From JAFAXD01 sp963833605 (GTDB lineage: Bacteria > Pseudomonadota > Alphaproteobacteria > Rhizobiales > Xanthobacteraceae): a DNA stretch of 64,000 nucleotides. The translations under genes and the position numbers were made by a program. Below are positions 56,781-64,000 of the stretch, piece by piece (positions within the stretch are counted from its first letter, which is position 1; each line of letters begins with the position of its first letter). The notes beneath the pieces were generated by a model. The model was not told the DNA's origin, ran no database searches, and worked only from the letters and a program-made list of their open reading frames with translations. The DNA is taken from contig CAWHYZ010000011.1 in assembly GCA_963833605.1 (NCBI GenBank), forward strand, positions 1 to 64,000. The letters are read 5' to 3'.

Positions 56781-57840
56781 ATGAGCGCGGACCGCAGCAA
56801 GCATCCGATCGTGCACTTCGTCGGCAGCATTCCGCTGCCGGATACCGACACGGTGTTCCGTACCTTGTCGGCCGCGACCGGGCCCCATCTCATTCGCATT
56901 CCGGACGGCGAGACTGGCATTCGCAAAACCTGGATCCGCTTCCTGCAGGACGTGCTCGCGCAGCACCCGGCGATCGAACCCGCCAGCGATGTTCCGCCGT
57001 TCAAATTCGTGCAATGGGACGGCAAGGTGATCCGCGAAATCCCGCGGTTGCGCCTCAAGCCCGGTGCCAAACCGGATCCGCAGGGTTTCAAGACCGGCTA
57101 TGCCGATATGGCGATCGCGTCCTGGGGCGTGTTCGAACGCCTGCAGAAGGCCGGTACGATCCCCGCTGGCGTGAAGTTCCAGGTCTGCCTGCCGACGCCG
57201 ATCGCACCGACCTACAACAACATGGTGCCGTCGGACCGCCCGGCAATTCTACCGGCGCTGACCGCGCACTTCGCCAATGAGGTTGCGGCGATTGCAGCGG
57301 CGATCCCGCATGACCGGTTGGCAATCCAGTGGGACGTTTGCCAGGAGGTGCTGGCCTGGGAGGGCTACTACGACAAAGGCCCGGTTGATTTCCGGATCGA
57401 AACCCTCGAACGTCCTGGCGAAGGTTGGCGACGCAGTGCCTGCCGGCATCGAGCTCGGCTATCACCTCTGTTACGGTAGCCCTGCGGACGAGCATATGGT
57501 GCAGCCCAAGGACGCGGGCATCATGGTCGAGATGACCAATGCGATCGTCACCCGGGTCAAGCGGCCGATCCAGTTCTTCCATTTGCCGGTGCCCAAGGGA
57601 CGTACCGATGACGCGTACTATGCGCCGCTCGAAAGCCTCAAGCTCGGCCGCGACACCGAGCTCTACCTCGGCCTCGTTCACCATAACGACGCCGCAGGCA
57701 ACGCGGCTCGGCTCGCGGCCGCGCGCCGACACGCGCGCGTTGATGGGGTCGCGACCGAATGCGGTATGGCGCGCGGCGATCCGACACGGCTGCCTGCGCT
57801 GCTCGCCGCCCATGTGGCAACGGCGGAGATTGCCGCGTAG
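56781..57840 (+). pseudogene. Hypothetical protein, possibly MetE/UROD-like fold, frameshifted
   Basis: The frame starting at ATG 56781 (MSADRSKHPIVHFVGSIPLP) runs to about 57410. Removing one C in CGTCCTGG near 57412 joins it (LERLAKVGDAVPAG) to the rest, IELGYHLCYGSPADEHMVQP to the stop at 57840. The restored protein would be about 350 residues. HFVGSIPLP, IQWDVCQEVL and FHLPVPKGRTDDAYYAPLES suggest a TIM-barrel of the MetE/UROD-like superfamily, but this is a weak assignment. No signal peptide is seen. Confidence 0.6.
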
Positions 57841-57902
57841 GGCGGGCAGCGTGCTTCGTGCGGGTGATTGCGCCGGTAAGCGCGACGCCGACCCTACACC
57901 TC

Positions 57903-58667
57903 TCAACGCGGTCTAATCGGAAAATCGTAATGTGCGATCGGACCCGATCGCGCAAACGCGAAATGCCACCACTCGCGGAAATAGTTGACGAAGCCCCGCT
58001 TGGCCATGGCGGCGACCAGCAGTGCGCGGCGCTCGCGCTCCACAGGGCTTACCGCCGGGCTGCGCGTATAGCTGTTCGTATCGAGACAGTCGTAGCCGGT
58101 TCCCATATCAAGTCCATTGTCGGGCGCGCGCTCGGCGACCGGCGCGATACAGGACCCGTAAGATGCTGACGGATCGAACGGCGCCGCCGGCGCTTCCGAC
58201 GCATCGATCAACGTCAGGTCGACTGCGGTCCCGGTCGAGTGCCGCGACACCGATGCGAGATAGCCGAGCGCGAACAGCGAACTCTTCGGCACCCGAGGAA
58301 AGAATCGTTTGGTGGGGCCGGCAGCCGTGCGGTCGTATGCCCACCGCACCATGGCGCCTACGGCTTGCGTCGGGCGGTAGCAATCGTAGACCTTAAGTCC
58401 GCGGCCAGCGGCAGCGAGATCGGCCTGCACCTGCTTGAGCGCCAACGCCACGTCCCGCCGCAAAATGCATTCGGGCGCAACGTAACCGGGAAGCGGGTGG
58501 CCGACGAAGTTGTTGCTGCCGGCATAGCGGATGTCCTGGGCGACGGTGGGATCAACGTCGCGCAGATAGACGAAGCCGGGCGGCGGCCCGCCTTGGGCCA
58601 GAACATGGCTAGGCGCAAGCCACAACAGCAAGGCGCCGACGATGACGCAGGTCCGCCGATGGTTCAC
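57903..58667 (-). CDS. VanX-like D-alanyl-D-alanine dipeptidase (M15)
   Basis: This 254-residue secreted zinc peptidase has signal peptide VIVGALLLWLAPSHVLAQ. Zinc ligands and catalytic residues are SRHSTGTAVDLTL (SxHxxGxAxD) and EWWHF (E..H). The run YDCYRPTQAVGAMVRWA is also typical. It cleaves D-Ala-D-Ala dipeptide, probably in cell-wall recycling; it is not evidence of vancomycin resistance. Confidence 0.88.
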   Translation of the reverse strand: MNHRRTCVIVGALLLWLAPSHVLAQGGPPPGFVYLRDVDPTVAQDIRYAGSNNFVGHPLPGYVAPECILRRDVALALKQVQADLAAAGRGLKVYDCYRPTQAVGAMVRWAYDRTAAGPTKRFFPRVPKSSLFALGYLASVSRHSTGTAVDLTLIDASEAPAAPFDPSASYGSCIAPVAERAPDNGLDMGTGYDCLDTNSYTRSPAVSPVERERRALLVAAMAKRGFVNYFREWWHFAFARSGPIAHYDFPIRPR

Positions 58668-58885
58668 TGTTGGATCCGGATATTTGAAGATCGGCTCAAC
58701 ATGTTCTGGTTACGCGTCAATCAAATTTGGAAGCAAAAAGATGTTTGGTGGGAGTCCGTCATCGAGTCAACGTGTTCGGTACCGACAGATCTCCGGCGGC
58801 TCCGGCTGCCGGGCGGCGACAGCCGGAAGTGCAAGACCGCGGCGACAACGATAGGATGAGCCCGGCACAGGCGGGAGGCAGCGCG

Positions 58886-59606
58886 ATGGCGGCCGAGCTA
58901 ATGAGCGGGAAGCCGGTCGCTTGCAATATTTGCGGCGGAACGACATTCAGCGCGGGCCCCGCCGGCCGCCTGACGGCCGACGGTAAACCGCCCCACTGTA
59001 CGCAGTGCGGATCCCTGGAACGGCACCGCGCCAATCGCCGCATTTTCGAGAGTTCTGCCGGTCGGGTTCCTGTCCTGGCGGCGCGGGCTGCAGTTCGGTC
59101 CCGACCTGGCTCTATCGCCGGTGTGGTTTCGCGCCTTTGAGATTTCCATCTACGGTGGCGCGAACAGCCTCGATCTGCAACGGATCAGCCGGGCCGACGG
59201 CTCCTACGACTTCGTATCGCTGAGCCACGTTCTCGAGTTTGTTCCCGACGACCAGTTGTCTTTTCGTGAGCTCGTGCGGATTTTGAGCGCAAACGGCCTC
59301 GTCCATCTCGTGCTGTCTCAGTCGGACGGTCGATCAAATAGCTTGGATTTCCCGGAAGCTACCGGAACTCACAGATATTTTCATCTGTACGGGCGAGATT
59401 TCGCCGAGCGATTTCGCCTGGGCGAGCGCGACCTCTATTTGCTGATCGTTGCGAGCCGCGATCCCGTCACCGGGGCGGGCGAGCTTACTCACTTGATCGC
59501 CAGAACGCCGGCCCTTCTGGCGAGCATTCGCACAGCGCTGATCGCAGTCAAGACGATCAAGCCCTTGTTCGGCGCCGACGACAATCGAGAATTCGAGTTC
59601 ATGTAG
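58886..59606 (+). pseudogene. SAM-dependent methyltransferase with N-terminal zinc ribbon, frameshifted
   Basis: ATG 58886, after GGGAGG, opens MAAELMSGKPVACNICGGTT, and CTQCGSLERHRANRRIF completes a four-Cys zinc ribbon. The frame changes near 59047. The other frame continues VLPVGFLSWRRGLQFGPD, then YDFVSLSHVLEFVPDDQLSF and LIVASRDPV to 59606, which is the later part of a methyltransferase fold. The SAM-binding glycine loop is not well preserved. Confidence 0.6.
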
Positions 59607-59995
59607 ATCTCTCATGATTTGAACGTAAACGCCACCGCATGGAGCGTCTCACCTGCCTCGCGCTCGTCGTGAAATCTGATTAATGAGCTCGATGTCGCCA
59701 CCCTTGGTGCCATCGACCTCAAGGCCGCAAATGCGCCTATTGATGTGTCTGACGATTAAGCGGCTTTGCCACCATCTCGTTCGTGGCGGCTGGCCTGATG
59801 GCTGCGACCAATATTCAATGGCCCGTCGTGTCTGGTCCATGACGCCTCCGGCGCCACGAGGTTTGGACAGCGATTTGAGGTGGCGACAACACAGTGGCAA
59901 GCAGCCTGCGAGTCATTGACTGGCTGACGGCCTCTCGCCCCTCCGTCAAGCATCGAGCCCCGAGCCAGCTTTCGTTCTGTTCTAACGTCCGCGCA
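59607..59995. other. Intergenic between convergent genes
   Basis: This 389-base stretch lies between the methyltransferase relic and the amidase stop. No gene is recognised; the short frames on both strands have no family features. Confidence 0.45.
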
Positions 59996-60901
59996 CTAGC
60001 GGCTGGCCGCGGCCGTGCCGGCGCGGGCCGTCGTAGCGGCAGGCCGCGCGCTTCCCTGAGACGGTTCCGTGCGCTCCTGTTTCGCCACCGTGACCGGTGA
60101 CGCCGGCGGACGCAACTCGCAATAGCGCTCGACCGCCTCGCCGATGGCGGCGGCAACGATCTTGTGACGCTCGGGCGATGATAGCGCCAGTTCCTCGCTA
60201 CGATTTACGATCGAGCCGGCCTCCAGCAGCACCGCTGGCATGCGGGTGTTTTTCAGCACGATCAGCTGGTCGTAGCGGTAAACACCGGCTTCCGGGTCGA
60301 CGAGCACGCGCATGCGGTGGCCCATGATCGGATCGGTGTAATGCGGGGTATATTTCAGGCCGCGCGCCTTGAGTTCCTTGCCGATGATGGTGGCGAACAA
60401 CAGGCTGGCCTGGTAGTCCGGGTTGTCGGCCGAGATGAAAATCGAGTGCCCCGGGTAGTTGTCGTTGTAGTGCCGGCGCACACCCTCGAACTCCCAGTTT
60501 TGCGCCAGACGGTCGGGCACCGAGTCGTGATGAATCGACAGGAACACGTCGGCCTTCAACGTGTTGGAGCGCGATACCCGCTCAGCCAAGCCTTTACGAG
60601 TCTTCCCTTTTGTCACAAGCAGAACGGCGCGGCTGAAGCCCGTGTCGACGAGCTTGTGCTCGACCGCCTTGGCGAGCCGCAGGTTGAAGTCGTATTCGTC
60701 GGTGCCACGTGCGCTGACGGCTCCGGGTGAATCCGCTGTATGGCCCACGTCAACGATGATGCGGAATTGCGCGCGATTGCAACTCGCCGCGTGCGGCTTT
60801 TTGGCAGGCCCGGCTGCCACCGCGTCTGAGATGTTTAAGATAGCACCGAGAGCCAGAAGCACGCCAAGCGTGCATACGGCACCGCGCAAGCTGCGGGCCA
60901 T
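59996..60901 (-). CDS. N-acetylmuramoyl-L-alanine amidase (Amidase_3)
   Basis: This 301-residue secreted zinc amidase cleaves the peptide side chain from peptidoglycan. The signal peptide is AVCTLGVLLALGAILNISDAV. Zinc ligands are His in IIVDVGHTADSPG, Glu in GTDEYDFNLRLA and His in FLSIHHDSV; the catalytic Glu is in VLLEAGSIVNRSEE. An Ala/Thr-rich tail ends the protein. ATG 60901 is chosen; GTG 60919 is possible. Confidence 0.9.
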   Translation of the reverse strand: MARSLRGAVCTLGVLLALGAILNISDAVAAGPAKKPHAASCNRAQFRIIVDVGHTADSPGAVSARGTDEYDFNLRLAKAVEHKLVDTGFSRAVLLVTKGKTRKGLAERVSRSNTLKADVFLSIHHDSVPDRLAQNWEFEGVRRHYNDNYPGHSIFISADNPDYQASLLFATIIGKELKARGLKYTPHYTDPIMGHRMRVLVDPEAGVYRYDQLIVLKNTRMPAVLLEAGSIVNRSEELALSSPERHKIVAAAIGEAVERYCELRPPASPVTVAKQERTEPSQGSARPAATTARAGTAAASR

Positions 60902-61121
60902 CACCGTCGTGTCCGACACAGTTGGTATCCCCCACCACGCCCTTTGGGCTAAGCCCCAATCAGATCACGCCGAATAGTCGTCAAAGTCGGCAATTCTGGG
61001 ACCAACGGCAGGCCGTCGTCGAATATTGCACAACGGCACTGGACGCGCGAAAATTCACTACGATGGGATCCAAAGGCCGGGGGTGACCGTGAGCTTAGGC
61101 TGTCTTGCCGAGGAGCACCTG

Positions 61122-61439
61122 ATGAACCGACACACTCCCCTCAACCGCGTGCGTGTCCCAACGCTGGCACTGACCGCCGCGTTGGGCGTCCTTGCGAGCT
61201 TTCCCCAAGGCGCCACCTGGGCCCAGGGCCCGCTGCCACCGGGGGGCGTGTCACCCCTTGGTGTGCCCGAGGCGCCGGTCGGTCACCGGCAACCACGGCA
61301 GTCCGACCTGCCGCCGGGCGTGCTGCGCGAGGAGCAATCGAATGCCCCGGTCCAGGATAACGCGCGTGCACAACGCAAGTCAGACAAGGACCAGAGTACG
61401 ACATTCGGACAGATACCAAGCATCTGCGTCAGATGCTGA
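61122..61439 (+). CDS. Small hypothetical secreted protein
   Basis: This 105-residue protein has a signal peptide (VPTLALTAALGVLASFPQG). A Pro/Gly-rich low-complexity middle (GPLPPGGVSPLGVPEAP) follows, then a short C-terminal SICVRC. ATG 61122 has AGGAG seven bases upstream. No family is recognised. Confidence 0.6.
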   Translation: MNRHTPLNRVRVPTLALTAALGVLASFPQGATWAQGPLPPGGVSPLGVPEAPVGHRQPRQSDLPPGVLREEQSNAPVQDNARAQRKSDKDQSTTFGQIPSICVRC

Positions 61440-61492
61440 CACGTCTGCAGCAATCCGTCGTCGTTTGGCGTCGGGACTTTGAAATCGTTGAA

Positions 61493-62626
61493 CTACCCAG
61501 TCCCGGTTGGACTGTGCAGCGCTGTCTTGATGCGTTGATTGACGATCCACTTGGATCGACCCGCGATGCCGAGCGCGAGGTTACGAAAGAACGGCGGCCA
61601 AGTGGTCGGGACCCCAAGCAGATAGGCGACGCGCTGGGTGTGCTCCGTGAGCGGGCGCTCGCTCGTCTCCCAGGCATCGAGCGCGTGGGCGACGAGGTCA
61701 AAGCGATCGAGATAAACCGCAAGCGCGAGCGCATTCATCATGCCGCAACCCGCGCCCTGGCCGATATTGGGCGGCTGGGCGTGTGCCGCATCTCCCAGAA
61801 TTGCGACGCGCCCGACCGACCAGCGCTTGAGCTTGATCAGCTCGAACGCGTCATAGCGGCCGTCCGTGCCGAACCGATCGATCAAATCGGAGAGATGAGG
61901 GAACGACCGAATCCACTCGATCTTGTCCACTGGAACCCGTTTCGCCGCCTCATCGCGGTCGAGCATGGTGAGTGCGATGTAGATCTCGGTCTCGCTGCAT
62001 GGCGTGAACAGAACCCGGCGCGACCCGGACCAGTATTCGATCGTGGTACCGGGCTGCGTAAAGTGCGGTTCATCAGGGCGCTGCTCGATCAGCATGCGGG
62101 TGGCGCCGTCCGGCAGGCGACGGCGTGTTCGCACGAGTCCCAACGAGTCGCGCACCAGCGAGTTGACGCCATCCGCTCCGACGATCAGATCAGCCTCCAG
62201 GCGCGCGCCGCCGGCGAGGATAAGCTCGCCATCGGCGGTCGCGGCCTGCGCCGACGAACCGGTCACGATCTCGGCGCCGGCCCGTCGCGCCGCCGCCGCC
62301 AACGCGTTGATGACGGTTTGGCGCACGATGCTGAAGACGCGGCTGCGGCTCGTATCCCAGTGATGCACCGACAGCACACGGTTGCGATCATCACGCACCT
62401 CGCGCGTGTGCGCGACGTGGGCGCCGGCAACGGCGTCCGCGTAGGCGCCGAGCGCTTCGAGCACGCGCAGCCCATTTTCGTAGATATAGATGCCGGCGCC
62501 GGCGGTGCGCAGTTCTGAAGCCCGCTCATGCACACGCACCCGCCAGCCGCGCTGCGCCAACGCGCACGCCGCCGCCAATCCGGCAAAGCCGCCGCCCACG
62601 ATTTCGGCGCACCGCTCACTCGTCAT
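61493..62626 (-). CDS. FAD-dependent aromatic monooxygenase
   Basis: This 377-residue group A flavoprotein hydroxylase has FAD-binding EIVGGGFAGLAAACALAQRG, the DG motif DLIVGADGVNSLVRDSL and the GD motif VAILGDAAHAQPPNIGQGAG. It resembles salicylate/6-hydroxynicotinate-type monooxygenases. Substrate is not known. ATG 62626 starts the Rossmann fold; the longer frame to 62728 runs into the divergent gene. Confidence 0.85.
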   Translation of the reverse strand: MTSERCAEIVGGGFAGLAAACALAQRGWRVRVHERASELRTAGAGIYIYENGLRVLEALGAYADAVAGAHVAHTREVRDDRNRVLSVHHWDTSRSRVFSIVRQTVINALAAAARRAGAEIVTGSSAQAATADGELILAGGARLEADLIVGADGVNSLVRDSLGLVRTRRRLPDGATRMLIEQRPDEPHFTQPGTTIEYWSGSRRVLFTPCSETEIYIALTMLDRDEAAKRVPVDKIEWIRSFPHLSDLIDRFGTDGRYDAFELIKLKRWSVGRVAILGDAAHAQPPNIGQGAGCGMMNALALAVYLDRFDLVAHALDAWETSERPLTEHTQRVAYLLGVPTTWPPFFRNLALGIAGRSKWIVNQRIKTALHSPTGTG

Positions 62627-62720
62627 GCGTTGCAAAACTCCTTGGTTTGGGCTCCACCGTCGTAGGGAATCCAATGCAGTGCTATAGTGCGCCCAGTTCC
62701 GCGCCCGCAAGGAGGAGTTG

Positions 62721-63131
62721 ATGGCCAAGCTTCGGCATTTTGCGCTCGCCGTCCGAGACCTGGAGAAATCCGCGGCCTTCTACGAGAAGGTGTTCGGGCT
62801 CAAGCGTGTCGGGCGCGAAGATCTGGAAATCGGCTCGGGCATCTACCTGAGTGACGGCGTGATCAACCTCGCGCTGCTGTCGTTCAAGGGCGAGAAAGGC
62901 TCCGGCCTCAAGGACGCCAAAAGCTTTGCGGGCGCGCATCATTTCGGGTTCGTGGTCGAAGACATTGCGGAGACCCAAAAGCGCATCGAGGACGCTGGCG
63001 GTACGTTCTTCTTCGACCTCGGCGAGAGCAAGGACAAGGTCAATTTCGAGCGCAAGTTCAAGGACCCGGACGGGATCATTTTCGACATTTCGGAGCGCGG
63101 CTGGCTCGGGACGGAAGAGCAGAAGGCGTAG
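62721..63131 (+). CDS. VOC/glyoxalase-family protein
   Basis: This 136-residue protein has a vicinal-oxygen-chelate fold: KLRHFALAVRDLEKSAAFYE and FERKFKDPDGIIFDISERGW, with the usual metal-ligand positions His in LRHFA and Glu near the end. ATG 62721 follows AAGGAGGAG. It could be a glyoxalase, dioxygenase or resistance protein. It is divergent from the monooxygenase, which hints at a shared aromatic pathway. Confidence 0.82.
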   Translation: MAKLRHFALAVRDLEKSAAFYEKVFGLKRVGREDLEIGSGIYLSDGVINLALLSFKGEKGSGLKDAKSFAGAHHFGFVVEDIAETQKRIEDAGGTFFFDLGESKDKVNFERKFKDPDGIIFDISERGWLGTEEQKA

Positions 63132-63147
63132 CAGAGCCTTCTTACCG

Positions 63148-63165
63148 CTCCCCGCCTCCGGGGAG
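63148..63165. terminator. Hairpin between convergent genes
   Basis: CTCCCC 63148-63153 and GGGGAG 63160-63165 form a short stem after the VOC gene, within a repeat-like intergenic stretch up to 63317. The following gene is convergent, so it may end transcription from both sides. No T run is present. Confidence 0.4.
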
Positions 63166-63317
63166 AGAGCCTGCCCTCGGGCAACGACCCGAGGATCGAT
63201 TTCGAGCGCAGCGAGAAATCGGGTGAGGGGACTCACCAAACAGTCAAACTCGCAGCGAGGCCTTCTCACCCGGCTCTTCGCGGCGACTTCTCCCCACAAG
63301 CGGGATAGGTAAAGACC

Positions 63318-64000
63318 TCACTTGACGAATTCATTGGTGTACAAATCGTCCACCGGCGACTTCTTGTTGATGATGCCCTTGGCCAGATAGAAGTCCTGCA
63401 GCTTGGCCAGCCGCTCCGGATCGACGGCGCCAAGGGTCTGCTGGCCCGGATACACAAGGTCCGCGTAGTATCTGAGCGCCGCTTTGACGGCGCCTTCCTT
63501 ACCCTGCCACTCGGGCACAAACTTCACGAAATCGACAGCGGCCTGATCAGGATTGTCCATCACGTCCTTCATTCCATGCAGCGCCGCCTTGACGACCTTG
63601 CGGACCAGCTCCGGCTTCTCCTTGATGATCGCGTCGGACGCACCGATCGCCTGCGCCATGTGCGGGAAGTACTGCTCGGTCGGAAGGATCTTCACCTTCA
63701 CGCCGGCAGCCTCGACCGGCGGGATCCAATCGGGCACGCCCGCCATGGCGGCCGATTTGCCGGTTGCCACGAACTCCCACACGCCGGTCGGACCGGCGGC
63801 CTGAATGTTGACGTCGTCCTGGGAAAGGCCGACGCTCGCCAACAACCCAAGCAGCGCATAGAAGGTCGTGTCTTGATAGGACATGACTGAGATGGTCTTG
63901 CCCTTGAGGTCCGCCGGCTTCTCAATCCCTGAAGTCGGCGCGCGCGACGAGTTGCATGAAACCACGTCCGCCGAACAGCGCCACGATCTTGATGGGGACG
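63318..64000 (-). pseudogene. NitT/TauT-type ABC substrate-binding protein, 3' part, frameshifted
   Basis: The C-terminal ~205 residues (IEKPADLKGKTISVMSYQDT, GVWEFVATGKSAAMAGVPDW, YYADLVYPGQQTL) match NMT1/SsuA-like periplasmic binding proteins. The preceding coding sequence, VPIKIVALFGGRGFMQLVAR, is in another frame. Removing one base near 63938 joins ARAD to SGIEKPADLKG. The gene continues beyond the window. It is unlinked to the ATPase at 18569. Confidence 0.75.

Noticed and set aside
57903..58667. Vancomycin-resistance gene
   Set aside because: VanX-like dipeptidases are common in cell-wall recycling and no vanH or vanA homologue is adjacent.

Overview
The window looks like chromosomal DNA of a GC-rich alphaproteobacterium of the Hyphomicrobiales, close to Bradyrhizobium/Rhodopseudomonas. 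The evidence is a circularly permuted two-piece tmRNA gene with the tag ANDNYAPVAQAA, an alpha-type SspB, the block thyA-folA-hflK-hflC-DUF2065-Do protease, and REP-like palindromes of the kind common in that group. No tRNA, rRNA, CRISPR array or plasmid replication gene was recognised.

Layout. 1-2847: 3' part of a minus-strand RTX-type calcium-binding repeat protein with a ~1080-bp internal duplication and several frameshifts. 3371-7622: VirA/VirG-like two-component system; the hybrid kinase overlaps a di-heme cytochrome c peroxidase gene, and the regulator is divergent. 7623-18570: accessory region with two C-terminal relics of ABC substrate-binding proteins, an orphan PstS, small secreted proteins (one broken), a DUF4344 metallopeptidase, an arylsulfatase, a frameshifted IS110-family transposase, an SDR, a DNA ligase relic and a 140-bp tandem repeat. 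18569-21757: NitT/TauT-type ATPase and an osmoprotectant ABC pair. 21769-25490: ilvC, ilvN and ilvB, with a leader peptide and attenuator ahead of ilvB. 25678-34165: conserved core (MsrQ-like protein, miaA, serB, GNAT, Do protease, DUF2065, hflC, hflK, folA, thyA). 34233-37851: TctA/TctB with a TctC stump, and a ChrA pair. 38030-40010: permuted ssrA, sspB, DUF4169 and a ribbon-helix-helix protein. 40020-49502: AsmA, a D-lactate dehydrogenase-like flavoprotein, a surface protein and a phosphonate-hydrolase-like sulfatase. 49723-53642: thioesterase, UvrD/PcrA helicase with REP palindromes inside its coding sequence, a 21-bp repeat array and a ParB-like protein. 53787-64000: envelope hydrolases (L,D-transpeptidase, VanX-like dipeptidase, amidase), several frameshifted genes, a FAD monooxygenase, a VOC protein and the 3' part of a substrate-binding protein.

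Genes that work together. IlvB, IlvN and IlvC catalyse the first steps of valine/isoleucine synthesis, and a leader rich in Leu/Val/Ile fits attenuation. HflK/HflC and the Do protease serve envelope protein quality control; ThyA and FolA form the thymidylate/folate cycle. tmRNA tags stalled products, and SspB, encoded next to it, delivers tagged proteins to ClpXP.

A recurring feature is single-base indels in otherwise well conserved reading frames (about 2746, 14689, 45541, 57412, 59047 and 63938, plus a cluster in 1-640). Either several genes are decaying or the assembly has indel errors; reads would decide. The most unusual observations are the in-frame REP pair in the helicase gene, the 21-bp array beside the ParB-like gene, the ssrA/sspB neighbourhood and the ilv attenuator.
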